Shown: one piece after another, positions 28,939 to 37,922 of the stretch | How positions within the stretch are numbered: position 1 is the first letter of the stretch | Layout of the letters: every line of letters begins with the position of its first letter | Assembly (NCBI GenBank): GCA_965202745.1 | Contig: CBDBCB010000014.1 | Span: 1-64,000 of the forward strand | Direction: 5' to 3' | Length of the DNA: 64,000 nucleotides | Source: JACKII01 sp965202745 | GTDB lineage: Bacteria > Pseudomonadota > Alphaproteobacteria > Bin95 | Notes under the pieces: generated by a model | Database searches by the model: none | Told to the model about the DNA's origin: nothing | The model's input: the letters and a program-made list of their open reading frames with translations, nothing else | Translations under genes and position numbers: made by a program

Positions 28939-29603
28939 CCGCGACGGCCCAACAATTGCTCCTGCCGCTGCCGGTTCGTGCGGCGCTGGGCGAGGCGGAT
29001 TTCCTGGTCACGGACAGTAACCGCGAGGCTGTTGCCTGGCTGGATGCCTGGCCGGAGTGGCCCGGACAGGGGCTCGTGCTGCATGGCCCGTCTGCCAGCG
29101 GCAAAAGCCACTTGCTGGCCATCTGGTGCAAACGGGCCGGCGCGGCTTTGCTCGACGGTGAAGGACTCTCCAGGGAGCAAGCGCTGGCGGCATCCGGTCC
29201 GGTGGCCGTTGACAATGCTGACCGCTGTGCGGACGCGCAGGCCTTGCTGCACCTCATCAACCAGGTAAGAGCCGCAGGCGGCAGCCTGTTGCTGACGGCA
29301 TCAACCCCTGCCCCGCTGTGGCCGGTATCTCTGCCCGACCTTTCGTCCAGACTGAAGGCGCTGCCGGGTGCGGGATTGCTGACGCCCGACGATGCATTGC
29401 TGACCGGCCTGGCAAACAAGCTGTTCCAGGACCGGCAAATGCTGGTGCCAGATAAAGTGATTGCCTTTATGGTTGTCCGGCTGGAGCGATCCTGCGCGGC
29501 AATGGCCGAAGCGGTCGACCAGCTGGACCGAGCGGCTCTGGAAGCCCGGATTGCCATTACCGTGCCGTTTGCCAAAGCGGTGCTGCACCTCTCCGACGAC
29601 TGA
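28935..29603 (+). CDS. hdaA: DnaA regulatory inactivator HdaA
   Basis: The 222-residue protein begins TAQQLLLPLPVRAALGEADFLV, containing the QLLLPL clamp-binding segment of Hda proteins. It goes on with a DnaA-like AAA+ core: GLVLHGPSASGKSHLL (Walker A), VAVDNADR (Walker B-like), LLLTASTPAPLWPVSLPDLSSRL (sensor region) and a C-terminal helical lid. With the beta clamp it stimulates ATP hydrolysis by DnaA and restrains replication initiation. It is coupled to the AI-2E gene upstream, an arrangement seen in other Alphaproteobacteria. Confidence 0.92.
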   Translation: MTATAQQLLLPLPVRAALGEADFLVTDSNREAVAWLDAWPEWPGQGLVLHGPSASGKSHLLAIWCKRAGAALLDGEGLSREQALAASGPVAVDNADRCADAQALLHLINQVRAAGGSLLLTASTPAPLWPVSLPDLSSRLKALPGAGLLTPDDALLTGLANKLFQDRQMLVPDKVIAFMVVRLERSCAAMAEAVDQLDRAALEARIAITVPFAKAVLHLSDD

Positions 29604-29625
29604 AACCACAAAAGGAAAACGCTTA

Positions 29626-30405
29626 ATGGATATGGGAATTCGTGGCCGCAAACCCATTGTCGAAGCAGCGAGCAAGGGCCTGGGCAAAGGATGCGCCATG
29701 GCGCTGGCCGAGGAAGGCTGCGATCTGGTGATCAACGCCCGCACCGCGGATGAGCTGGAAGCGACGGCCGCCGAAATCCGCGCGGCGCATGGCGTGAACG
29801 TTACCGCCATCGCGGGCGACATCACCACCTCACAGATCCGCGATGCGATCCTGAAGGCCTGTCCGAACCCGGACATTCTGGTGACGAACGCTGGCGGCCC
29901 GGCCCCCAGCAACTTCCGCACTGACACGCGCGAGCGCTGGCTGGCAGCCCTGGAAGCGCAGCTATTGTCTCACGTGGAGATGATCACCGCAGTGGTCGAC
30001 GGCATGGCGGAGCGCAAGTTCGGCCGCATCGTCAACATCACCAGCCAAAGCGTGAAGATGCCGGTGCCGAACCTGGGTCTTTCCACAGCGGCGCGCATGG
30101 TGCTCACGGGCTTTTCGTCCACCATCTGCCGCGAAATCGCGCCGAATAATGTGACGATTAACGGCCTGCTGCCGGGGCCGTTCGACACCAACCGGCTGAA
30201 GGGCAATTTCTCTCATGCGGCCAAGGTAACGGGCAAACCTGAAGAAGAGCTTAAGAAAGCGCGAATGATGGAAAACCCCTCCCACCGCTTCGGCACGGCA
30301 GAGGAGTTCGGCGCGACCTGCGCGTTCCTGTGCAGCGTGCATGCGGACTTCATCACTGGCCGGAACATCCTGATGGATGGCGGCCACTTCCCGGCAAACA
30401 TCTAG
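29626..30405 (+). CDS. Short-chain dehydrogenase/reductase lacking the YxxxK catalytic pair
   Basis: The 259-residue protein starts MDMGIRGRKPIVEAASKGLGKGCA, a variant of the TGxxxGxG nucleotide loop, followed by VTNAGGPAPSN (NAG motif) and GRIVNITSQSVKMPVPNLGLSTAARMVLTGF. In classical SDRs a Tyr-x3-Lys follows the Ser by about 13 residues; here the region reads LSTAARMVL, so both are missing. The C-terminus FITGRNILMDGGHF is standard. A whole SDR branch with LSxxAR replaces Tyr/Lys, so this is probably inherited rather than damage. Substrate is unknown. A hairpin repeat follows directly. Confidence 0.85.
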   Translation: MDMGIRGRKPIVEAASKGLGKGCAMALAEEGCDLVINARTADELEATAAEIRAAHGVNVTAIAGDITTSQIRDAILKACPNPDILVTNAGGPAPSNFRTDTRERWLAALEAQLLSHVEMITAVVDGMAERKFGRIVNITSQSVKMPVPNLGLSTAARMVLTGFSSTICREIAPNNVTINGLLPGPFDTNRLKGNFSHAAKVTGKPEEELKKARMMENPSHRFGTAEEFGATCAFLCSVHADFITGRNILMDGGHFPANI

Positions 30406-30420
30406 GTCGGGGTAAGGCTG

Positions 30421-30463
30421 AGCGTGTCCCGGAAGTGCCGCAAGGCGCTCTCCGGGACACGCT
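30421..30463. terminator. Strong hairpin after the SDR gene (part of dispersed repeat)
   Basis: The arms AGCGTGTCCCGGA and TCCGGGACACGCT are a perfect 13-bp inverted repeat with a 17-nt loop, 16 bp past the stop codon. There is no T-run directly after it. Half of this element, AGCGTGTCCCGGAAG, also occurs at the start of the repeat copy near 7726. Confidence 0.6.
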
Positions 30464-30545
30464 GGGAGCTTGGTTCAGACGGCGCCCCGGCGTTCCGCCC
30501 GGCGCGGTGGCCGGGCATTCAGCCGGGGAAGTGCCGTTTTTAATT
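30421..30545. repeat. Dispersed intergenic palindromic repeat, copy 3
   Basis: Besides the 13-bp hairpin, it holds CCGCCCGGCGCGGTGGCCGG and GGGCATTCAGCCGGGGAAG, matching the copy at 7726-7845 in order and spacing apart from a small insertion. Copies 1 and 3 both lie downstream of an intact gene. Confidence 0.6.
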
Positions 30546-30883
30546 TGTGCTCTTTACTGAATATTCATCATATCTATTTAAGATGCGGACAGTCGAAATA
30601 TGACACAAGGATCATCTCTCGATGCCCGTTAACGCCAATATACACCACCTAAACCCATGCTAAACATCGCATAAACATACGATAAACCCCACCTAAACTG
30701 TTTAACCCCAAAACGGTTTAGTTTTGCGCATAAATGTTTAGTTTTGTTTAGGTGAAAATGCCCAGAGGGAGACTATTGCCTCCTTTGCCATTGGTATCGG
30801 TCTGTACCGCGCGCGCCTGCCCTCTCCCCTCAGCCGCGTGCCTGTGCTAGCGTTCCGGCAACTGCCCGGCTGGAATTCGCCCC
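30464..30883. other. Repeat-rich intergenic region, no gene
   Basis: About 420 bp hold the end of dispersed repeat copy 3, an AT-rich stretch (30546-30648) and the phased TAAAC array at 30649-30754, with 130 bp of ordinary sequence before the VWA gene. No open frame with a ribosome-binding site is visible. Confidence 0.6.
30649..30754. repeat. Helically phased NTAAAC box array with inverted GTTTAG block, copy A
   Basis: Boxes CTAAAC, CTAAAC, ATAAAC, ATAAAC and CTAAAC start at 30649, 30660, 30671, 30682 and 30693, exactly 11 bp apart. They run into a 44-nt block (30711-30754) with inverted GTTTAG boxes at 30716, 30736 and 30746. The block is 42/44 identical to 56847-56890. It ends about 130 bp before the VWA gene. 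It looks like an operator array or a small repeat element; the sequence does not tell which. Confidence 0.75.
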
Positions 30884-32290
30884 ATGGAACGTACTTTTAC
30901 CAACTTTCTCAAAGCCTTGCGCGGGGCTGATGTGCCTGTATCGGTCGCTGACACGCTGGATGCGCTGGAAGTGGCGAAACTGGTGGGCTGGGAAGATCGG
31001 AACCTACTGAAGACCTCGCTCTCCTTTGCCCTGGCCAAGTCGGAGGAAGAGAAATACGCCTTCTCCGACACGTTCGAGGACTTCTTCCGCGCCGACAGCT
31101 TCCGCAACCAGGAAGATGACGACGACGAGCGCCAGAACCCGGCGGGCGGCAATTCGGATGACGCCGACAGCGAGCTGGCCAAGATGCTGATGGAGGATGA
31201 CCAGACAGGTCTGGCGCTCTCCATGGAACAGGCGGCGGCGGCCATCAGGGTCGAGAACATCCGCTTCTTCACCCAGCGCGGTCTCTATGTGCAGCGCATC
31301 ATTAACGAGATGGGGCTTCAGGAACTGGACTCCCAAATCAGCGAGCTTGGCCACATGATGCAGGGCGAAGGGATGCCCGGTGGTGGCGGTGGCATGCCCG
31401 GTGAAGGCGATGGCTCCGGCGGTGGCCAGGGGATGCGCCAGCAGTTGCAGGAAGGCCGCTCCTACCTGTTCGAACAGGTGCGGGACTTTGTGGAGCTGCA
31501 ACTGCAACTACATGGCTCTGCCACGTCCAAGGAACTGAAGGAAGACAGGCTGCGCCGCTCGCGCTTGGGCAACCTGGACCGGCGGGACCAAGAAGAAATG
31601 CGTAAGATCGTGGACAAGATCGCCAAGCGGCTGGTCGCGCTCTATGCCCGCAAGCGCAAAATCCGGGACCGCGGCCACCTGGATGTGCGCCGCACCATGC
31701 GCAAGAACTACGCCAATGACGGCATCCTGTTCGAGCTTGAATGGAAGATGTGCAAGATCGACAAGCCGAAGGTGATGGCGATCTGCGACGTGTCTGGCTC
31801 GGTTGCCTCCGTCGCGCGCTTCCTGCTGCAGTTCCTCTATGCCCTGCACGACGCGTTGAGCGGGGTTCGGACCTTTGCCTTCAGCGGCAAGCTGATCGAG
31901 ACCTCGGACTTCTTCGAGCGGCATTTGGTGGACGAGGCCGTCAATAAGGTGATGAACGCCGTCGGCTACATGCCGACTGACTATGGCCAGTCGCTGAGTG
32001 ACTTCCGTGAAGGCTGGCTGGATGCCATCGACAAGCGGACGACCATCATCTTCCTGGGGGATGCACGCTCCAACTACACAGACCCGCGCGCCGACATCAT
32101 GAAGGAAATCTACGAGCGCTCGAAGCGCGTGATCTTCCTGAACCCGGAACCGCCGCCGCTCTGGGGCACGGGCGACAGCGAGACCCGCCGCTACCGGCCC
32201 TATACCCACGTGATGAAGGAGTGCTCGACGCTCAACCACCTAGAACGGCTGGTGGAAGACCTGCTGGAAAGTGCGAACAAGCTGGCGTAA
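30884..32290 (+). CDS. VWA domain-containing CoxE-like protein
   Basis: The 468-residue protein begins MERTFTNFLKALRGADVPVSVADTLDAL, the usual start of CoxE/YehP-like VWA proteins. It has an acidic stretch (EDDDDERQ), a Gly/Met-rich linker (MPGGGGGMPGEGDGSGGG) and a C-terminal VWA domain with MIDAS residues DVSGSV and later TDYG and FLGDARSN. Such proteins usually work with an adjacent MoxR-type AAA+ ATPase in metal-cofactor or complex assembly; no MoxR gene is next to it here. The phased array at 30649-30754 sits in its upstream region and may control it. Confidence 0.88.
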   Translation: MERTFTNFLKALRGADVPVSVADTLDALEVAKLVGWEDRNLLKTSLSFALAKSEEEKYAFSDTFEDFFRADSFRNQEDDDDERQNPAGGNSDDADSELAKMLMEDDQTGLALSMEQAAAAIRVENIRFFTQRGLYVQRIINEMGLQELDSQISELGHMMQGEGMPGGGGGMPGEGDGSGGGQGMRQQLQEGRSYLFEQVRDFVELQLQLHGSATSKELKEDRLRRSRLGNLDRRDQEEMRKIVDKIAKRLVALYARKRKIRDRGHLDVRRTMRKNYANDGILFELEWKMCKIDKPKVMAICDVSGSVASVARFLLQFLYALHDALSGVRTFAFSGKLIETSDFFERHLVDEAVNKVMNAVGYMPTDYGQSLSDFREGWLDAIDKRTTIIFLGDARSNYTDPRADIMKEIYERSKRVIFLNPEPPPLWGTGDSETRRYRPYTHVMKECSTLNHLERLVEDLLESANKLA

Positions 32291-32342
32291 ACCCTACCGC
32301 GCGCGGTTTGATCGTGTGACCTTTGCTGAGAGCCGTTGAGCG

Positions 32343-34235
32343 ATGCAACAATCCAGGGGCGGGTCCGGCCCCTATTTCATCCTGCTGATAGGCGCGGTCT
32401 GGCTGGCACTGATTGCCGGTCTGTATGTCTTTCCCTTACTCTACCCGCCGGACCCAGGCCTGCCCAATGCGGCAGCCATGCTGGGCTACAGCATACCAAC
32501 CGCCTACCTCACCTTCGTTGGCGTCGCCCTGTTCTTTGGCCTGGCCATTGCTTTTTTTGGCCCCGCCATGGCCAGTGCGGCGGCAAGGGTGCGCGAACCT
32601 GAAAGCCCGGCGCTACTGCTCTGGACCGAGCGGGCCGCGCTGTTGAGCGTCATCGCGCTGGTCTATTGGCCACCCGCGCTCGCCCGCTTCGGCCCGCATA
32701 TCGAGGCCGGGTACTTCATCAACGTGTTGTGGCGCATTGAATGCGGGCAGGTGGCCTATAACGACTTTGAGTTCCTGTATGGCCCCCTGATGATCGGCCT
32801 GGCGGAAGCGTGGATCGCGCTCGCCGGTTTCTCCCTCCAGGACTACTACACCTATTACATGCTGTTGCAGCTGGTGTTCTTCGGCGTGCTGCTGCTGGTG
32901 CTTCAGGCCCATATCCGCACGCCGTGGAAGCGCTATGCGGCCTTGCTGGTCATGCTGCCCTTCTTCTTTGACATTCTGCTCGGCCTGAACTGGATGGCGT
33001 GGCGCTTTTTCCTGGTACCGCTGATGATTTTGGTCATCGCCGCCGGGCCGCAAAGCCGGGCCAGGGCGCTGGTGGTCGGCTGCATGATTGGCGTCCAGGC
33101 GGCGTTGTCCCATGAATACAGCGTCACGGCACTGGCAACCGCGCTGGCACTCTATGGTGTGCAGTTATTCTATCGCCCGCGCTGGCGGGCAATGACCGCA
33201 GCGAGCATAGCGGCCGGGACGGTCGCCGCCGTCTGGATTGCCCTGGCATGGGCGTCGACGGGCGCGGCTTTTAGCGACTACCTGGCCAACATGGTTGAGG
33301 TGTCGGCCAGAAACACCGAGCTTGGCATAGCGCAGTTCGCCTTTCACTGGACCGCTCACAGCCTCGCCCTGGCATTGGTGCTGTGCTGCGGGCTGGCGCT
33401 GTTCAGCGGAAGCCTGCGGCGTCTGGGACGCATCCCGCTGTCCTCCGGCGATTATCACCTGATCGGCGCCATAGTGTTTGCCGGTATCGCCTTCCGAATC
33501 GTGCTGCAGCGTGCGGACTATCTTCATATGGCCGTGCCCTTCATCCCGCTTATCCTGGTCATCCTGCTGAACCAGCCGCGCAGCCTGTTGGGCAACAGCA
33601 CAGCGTTGCACCGGGTGGCCATCGCCGCCATTGCTGCCGCCGCGGTCGCGCACGGAGCCGGGCATTCCTTTTCAGGTAAATGGATGCTGCAGAACCAGGC
33701 CCGCGGCATCGTTCAGGAGTTAGAGGAAGCCCCAGTGGTCGGCCCCTTCGCGTCCAGGCTGACAGGCATCGACGGCGAGTGCAGCGAGGAGCAACTGGCG
33801 ATGATCGCACTAGCGGGCTTGCTTGCCTCTCCTGCCCTGGCCGAGCGACCGGTATTGTTCTACGGCAGCGGCGGTCTTTGGCCGCCACGCGTCGGCGTGT
33901 GCCCCGCTGGATACAGCTTCTATGACCTGCTCTATGCTGAACAACGCTATCCGCATGCCCGAACGGTGGCGGAAAACCCCGGCCTGCTGGTCGTGCTGCC
34001 GAGCCGGGCCTACAAGCAACTGCTGAGCGGCGAGGCGGCGGAGCCCGCATTGCGCCAGTTCACCGACTTCCGGCAGACGCTTTCCTGGCTGACCTCACCA
34101 CACTATTCCCAAGGGTACTATGAGAACCTCGCGGAGTTTAAAATGTGGCGGCAAAGCTTAGGTAGCGACCTGGTGAAACGCTTTCAGCCGGTGGCCGAGG
34201 CTGGCCTCTACACTGTGTTGGAGCGACAGCCCTAG
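32343..34235 (+). CDS. Large polytopic membrane protein, possibly GT-C-like, function unknown
   Basis: The 630-residue protein has about 11-12 hydrophobic helices (FILLIGAVWLALIAGLYVF, YLTFVGVALFFGLAIAFFG, LIGAIVFAGIAFRIVLQ). An early loop, HIEAGYFINVLWRIECGQVAYNDFEFLYGP, recalls the first periplasmic loop of polyprenyl-phosphate glycosyltransferases, where acidic residues are catalytic. A soluble C-terminal domain of about 170 residues follows. I do not recognise a named family, and the glycosyltransferase idea is tentative. It lies 52 bp after the VWA gene and may be co-transcribed. The IS256 copy B sits about 100 bp downstream. Confidence 0.65.
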   Translation: MQQSRGGSGPYFILLIGAVWLALIAGLYVFPLLYPPDPGLPNAAAMLGYSIPTAYLTFVGVALFFGLAIAFFGPAMASAAARVREPESPALLLWTERAALLSVIALVYWPPALARFGPHIEAGYFINVLWRIECGQVAYNDFEFLYGPLMIGLAEAWIALAGFSLQDYYTYYMLLQLVFFGVLLLVLQAHIRTPWKRYAALLVMLPFFFDILLGLNWMAWRFFLVPLMILVIAAGPQSRARALVVGCMIGVQAALSHEYSVTALATALALYGVQLFYRPRWRAMTAASIAAGTVAAVWIALAWASTGAAFSDYLANMVEVSARNTELGIAQFAFHWTAHSLALALVLCCGLALFSGSLRRLGRIPLSSGDYHLIGAIVFAGIAFRIVLQRADYLHMAVPFIPLILVILLNQPRSLLGNSTALHRVAIAAIAAAAVAHGAGHSFSGKWMLQNQARGIVQELEEAPVVGPFASRLTGIDGECSEEQLAMIALAGLLASPALAERPVLFYGSGGLWPPRVGVCPAGYSFYDLLYAEQRYPHARTVAENPGLLVVLPSRAYKQLLSGEAAEPALRQFTDFRQTLSWLTSPHYSQGYYENLAEFKMWRQSLGSDLVKRFQPVAEAGLYTVLERQP

Positions 34236-34335
34236 CGGTTCGATGGAAACGGATGGTACCCATCCGGCTGTTGAATTGAACCACCAACACAGTGAAAGAA
34301 TTTCTGGCTAACGAAGCGCTTGTGGATGCACGCGT

Positions 34336-35708
34336 GAGAAACAGCTGACAGTTGGTGATTTTCCTGAGGGGCGGCATATCATGGCGTTGTTCCCGCGCCG
34401 CAATTCTCGCCGAGAAAAGGCTATGCCCCATGACGAGAGATACCATCACCGCGTTGCCCCATCCCAAGGGATTTTCCGCCGATCCGCTGACGGATTTGAT
34501 CCGTTCCGGGGCGCGGCAGTTGATCGAGCAAGCGCTTGAAGCTGAGTGGAGCGCATGGCTTGCGCCATTTTCCAATGAGACGACGTCCGAGGGGCCCGCG
34601 CGGGTCGTTCGTCACGCTCACCTGCCAGAACGAGAGGGAATGACCGGGATTGGCCCAGTGCCCGTGAAAGGGCCACGCGGGCGGGATCGTGATCGGCAGG
34701 CTGAGAAGGGTCGGTTCTCTTCTTCGATCCTGCCGCCGTATCTGCGCAAGGCGAAGTCCGTCGAGGACTTGCTGCCCTGGCTTTCCCTCAACGGCATTTC
34801 CACGGGCGATTTTCAGGCGGCCTTGGCCGCGCTGCTCGGGCCGAACGCGGCGGTCCTGTCGTCCCCCACCATCTCGCGGCTGAAGTCCGATTGGTGGGAG
34901 GAGTACGACCGCTGGCAGAAGCGCGATCTCAGCGCCCGGCGCATCGTCTATGTCTGGGCGGATGGCGTCTATTTCCAGCCAAGGATGGAAGAAAAGCAAT
35001 GTGTTCTGGTGCTGATCGGCGCGGATGAATGGGGCCGAAAGGAGATACTGGGGCTGATCGACGGCTATCGCGAAAGGACCCAAAGCTGGCGCGCGCTCCT
35101 GCTCGACCTCAAGCGGCGCGGCCTCAATCACGCGCCCGATCTCGCGGTAGGCGACGGTGCACTGGGCTTCTGGGCCGCCCTTCGCGCGGTCTTCGGCGCG
35201 ACCGCAGAACAGCGCTGCTGGTTCCATAAAACCGGCAATGGGCTGAAGGCAATGCCCCAATCGGTGCAAGCGAAAGCCAAAGGCCCCCTGCACGACATCT
35301 GGCAGGCAGAGACGAAGGCCGAAGCCATGGCGGCCTGCGATTTCTTCATCGAGACCTACGGCGTGAAAGACGAACAAGCGGTAGCCAAATGGATCAAAGA
35401 CCGTGACGTGCTGCTGGCCTTCTATGATTTCCCGGCAGAACAGTGGAAACACATCAGAACCACCCATCCCATCGAAAGCGCCTTCGCGACGGTGTGTCAC
35501 CGGACAGGTAAAACCAAAGGCTGTCTGAGCCGAAAGACCGCCCTCGCCATGGCGGTCAGGCTCCTGATGTCAGCGCAGGGCACATGGCGAAAGCGCGACG
35601 GCGCAAATCGCATGCCTGGGATAATCCAGGGCATTGCATTCATCGACGGGATCAAACAAATGCAAAACGCCGCCTGATCAAGCCGTCACCAACTTTCCAG
35701 CATAGCTC
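34336..35708 (+). mobile_element. IS256-type insertion sequence, second and different copy, 9-bp target duplication
   Basis: Ends begin GAG on both sides and share AGTTGGTGA about 15 bp in (left GAGAAACAGCTGACAGTTGG, right complement GAGCTATGCTGGAAAGTTGG). Identical TGCACGCGT flanks lie at 34327-34335 and 35709-35717. The element is about 1.37 kb with one transposase gene. It is not closely related to the copy at 16856-18187: the ends and the protein differ. Confidence 0.82.
34430..35677 (+). CDS. IS256-family transposase
   Basis: The 415-residue protein has YVWADGVYFQPRMEE (first Asp), LAVGDGALGFWAALRAVF (second Asp), QRCWFHKTGNGLKAMPQS, FPAEQWKHIRTTHPIESAFATV (catalytic Glu) and the basic GCLSRKTALAMAVRLL. 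All three catalytic residues are in place and the frame is full length, so this copy may be active. The branch is the one common in Rhizobiales and Rhodobacterales, with N-terminal IEQALEAEWSAWLA. Confidence 0.93.
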   Translation: MTRDTITALPHPKGFSADPLTDLIRSGARQLIEQALEAEWSAWLAPFSNETTSEGPARVVRHAHLPEREGMTGIGPVPVKGPRGRDRDRQAEKGRFSSSILPPYLRKAKSVEDLLPWLSLNGISTGDFQAALAALLGPNAAVLSSPTISRLKSDWWEEYDRWQKRDLSARRIVYVWADGVYFQPRMEEKQCVLVLIGADEWGRKEILGLIDGYRERTQSWRALLLDLKRRGLNHAPDLAVGDGALGFWAALRAVFGATAEQRCWFHKTGNGLKAMPQSVQAKAKGPLHDIWQAETKAEAMAACDFFIETYGVKDEQAVAKWIKDRDVLLAFYDFPAEQWKHIRTTHPIESAFATVCHRTGKTKGCLSRKTALAMAVRLLMSAQGTWRKRDGANRMPGIIQGIAFIDGIKQMQNAA

Positions 35709-35873
35709 TGCACGCGTGCGACCAGACCACTAGGTGGTGCAATTCGCCCAGCAAATTTGCATCTGTCAGCACGCTTGGCTTGTCTTCGTCCATTCACTAT
35801 CACATATCCTAAGAGAAGCTACCGATCAGCGTGCCATGCACGTGACCGGCATCGAACCACTAGGAGCGTCCCA

Positions 35874-36713
35874 ATGATCCATTCCGTGATCGTCGCTGTC
35901 GACTCGACGGATTCCAGCAAAAAGGCACAGACCTTTTCGCTTAAACTGGCCAGGGAGTGTAGCGCGGAAGTCACCGGCATTGCCGTGTTGGACACCCCAT
36001 GGATTAAGCGCCCGATGGCCATGCCTATTGGCGGCGGCGCTTACCGCGCCCACCGGGACGAGACCCTTATCGCCAATCAGACCAAAGAACTCGACACCAA
36101 GATCAACGAGTTCCGCAGCTATTGCGATACAGAAGGTGTGGTGTGCCGCTGGATAGAGATTGAAGGATCACCGGCGGAAAAGCTCGATCATGAGGCAGAG
36201 CAGCATGATCTGATGGTGATCGGCCGTGAAACCAACTTCCATGGCGTGCGCGGGCATGATATCGGCGATGCTACCGAACAGTTGCTGGAAGACCACCCGC
36301 GTCCACTGGTTATTGTGCCCTCAAATGAACTCCCCAGCGGGCGGGATCTGGTGGTCAGCTTTGACGGCTCGATCCAGTCCAGCCGCGCTATGCACATGGT
36401 GTATTTGCTCGGGCTGACGAATAACCGGAAAGTTCATGTTGTCTCTGTCGATGAAGATGGGGAGGTAGCCGACGGCCTAGCCGCCAGAGGCGTTGAGTTC
36501 TTCAAAGCCCGCGGTATCGATGCAGAACCCCACGGCCTGCAGGAGCATGATGATGTTCCTCATGCCATCCTGCACATGGTTGAAGCGCTGGATACGGGCA
36601 TGCTGGCTATGGGCGCGTTCGGCGAACACAGCATGCTGCACCAGTTGCTGTCAGGCTCAGTTACCAAGCAGTTGCTGCGCGCCTGCCCTGTGCCGCTGTT
36701 TATCCACTACTAA
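35874..36713 (+). CDS. Universal stress protein with two tandem Usp domains
   Basis: The ATG at 35874 follows TAGGAG; an upstream in-frame ATG lacks a site. The 279-residue protein has an N-terminal Usp domain (MIHSVIVAVDSTDSSKKAQTF ... HDLMVIGRE ... PRPLVIVPS) and a second one (DLVVSFDGSIQSSRAMHMVY ... DTGMLAMGAFGEHSMLHQLLSGSVTKQLLRACPVPLFIH). The second carries a GxxGE...GS-type nucleotide-binding stretch. Tandem Usp proteins respond to energy or redox stress; targets are unknown. The region upstream to the IS256 right end is about 155 bp. Confidence 0.92.
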   Translation: MIHSVIVAVDSTDSSKKAQTFSLKLARECSAEVTGIAVLDTPWIKRPMAMPIGGGAYRAHRDETLIANQTKELDTKINEFRSYCDTEGVVCRWIEIEGSPAEKLDHEAEQHDLMVIGRETNFHGVRGHDIGDATEQLLEDHPRPLVIVPSNELPSGRDLVVSFDGSIQSSRAMHMVYLLGLTNNRKVHVVSVDEDGEVADGLAARGVEFFKARGIDAEPHGLQEHDDVPHAILHMVEALDTGMLAMGAFGEHSMLHQLLSGSVTKQLLRACPVPLFIHY

Positions 36714-36728
36714 CCCCCTCACCACAGC

Positions 36729-37428
36729 ATGCTCTTAACCGGTGCTCTGGTGGCCGGAGCCGCCTATGGCGGTGCGTTGGCGGTCATGTATGCCGCCCAG
36801 GGCCGTCTGATGTATCCAGGCTCGGAGCCATGCGAGCCGCCAGCCGTTACCGGCATCGACAGCATTGAGGAGGTCCGGGTTACGGCAGAAGACGGCCTGA
36901 ACCTGCTTGCCTAGTGGATGCCGCCCCGCCCCGGCAGGCCGGTTGTCGCCTATTGGCATGGCAATGCCCGGCCACTGCACTGCCGGACCCACAAGTTCGC
37001 CGCCTTTGCCGCGGAAGGGTACGGCATGTTGATGCTGGCCTACCGTGGCTATAGCGGCAATGCGGGCCGCGGGCGGAGCCGTCGCCATGCAGTTGGCGCA
37101 GCACATCACGCCCCAGGCTATCGTTCTGGAAGGCGTATTCGATAGCGCCGCCAGCATCGCGCAAAAGCGCTACCCGATATTCCCCACAGCCAGGCTCATC
37201 CGCGACCGCTGGGACACGCTAGCCATCGCGGGCAAATGCCCCGCGCCGGTAATGATGCTCCACGGCGGTCAGGGTAAAGTGGTCCCGATCCGGCATAGCA
37301 AGCGCCTGTTCCAGGCATTGCCGGAGCCCAAGCATTTCGTGCAGTTGGATGCGGCCGGCCATGTGGACCTGTTCGACCATGGCGGCGGTGCGCATGTGAT
37401 GGCGTGGCTGACGGACCGTGGGTTCTAG
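36729..37428 (+). pseudogene. Alpha/beta hydrolase, amber stop and internal deletion
   Basis: The frame MLLTGALVAGAAYGG has an N-terminal membrane anchor, QGRLMYPGSEP and GLNLLA, then TAG at 36912-36914, where relatives usually have an aromatic residue or Ser before W. It goes on with WMPPRPGRPVVAYWHGNA and MLAYRGYSGNAG. The nucleophile-elbow region (about 30 residues around GESLG) has been deleted near 37065-37080, with a frame change. The remainder VAMQLAQHI...VMMLHGGQGKVVPIRHSKRLF and AGHVDLFD keeps the later catalytic Asp and His. The gene cannot encode an active hydrolase. Its stop overlaps the tadA stop tail-to-tail in CTAG. Confidence 0.85.
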
Positions 37429-37877
37429 CGCCGTTCCTCAAAGAACGCTTTGAGCAAGGCTGCCGCTTCCGCTTCCATCAGGCCGCCATAAACCTCCGGT
37501 GCGTGATGGCAGGTCGGGTGGCTGAACACCCGCGCCCCATGCTCCACGCCGCCGCCTTTGGGATCATAAGCAACGAAATACAGCCGCCGGATGCGGGCCA
37601 GACTGATAGCCTGGGCACACATGGCGCAGGGCTCCAGGGTCACGTAGAGATCGCATCCGGCCAGCCGTGGTGAGCCCACGGCAGCCGTAGCAGCGCGAAT
37701 TGCCAGGACTTCTGCATGGGCGGTAGGGTCGCTCTTAGCCTCCACCAGATTGTGGGCCGTTGCCAAAATCGCCCCATCCGGTCCCAGCAAAACAGCCCCT
37801 ACAGGTACCTCCCCCGCCGCGGCGGCTGCGCGCGCTTCGGCTATAGCGAGTTCCATGGGGTGCGGATTGGACGACAT
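37425..37877 (-). CDS. tadA: tRNA-specific adenosine deaminase
   Basis: The 150-residue protein has zinc-binding HAEVLAIR (His and catalytic Glu) and PCAMCAQAIS (two Cys), with VPVGAVLL upstream, the standard TadA layout. It converts A34 of tRNA-Arg(ACG) to inosine and is usually essential. The neighbouring rluB on the other strand reproduces a common tadA/rluB arrangement in Alphaproteobacteria, here with a reductase gene between them. Confidence 0.96.
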   Translation of the reverse strand: MSSNPHPMELAIAEARAAAAAGEVPVGAVLLGPDGAILATAHNLVEAKSDPTAHAEVLAIRAATAAVGSPRLAGCDLYVTLEPCAMCAQAISLARIRRLYFVAYDPKGGGVEHGARVFSHPTCHHAPEVYGGLMEAEAAALLKAFFEERR

Positions 37878-37922
37878 CTCCCTATGTTACGCTAGAATGA
37901 AGTGTTGTTGAAGTGTGCGGGA

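Noticed and set aside
30649..30754. CRISPR array
   Set aside because: The repeated unit is only 6 bp with 5-bp spacers, repeats are degenerate and no cas genes are near. The block is an operator-like or MITE-like array.
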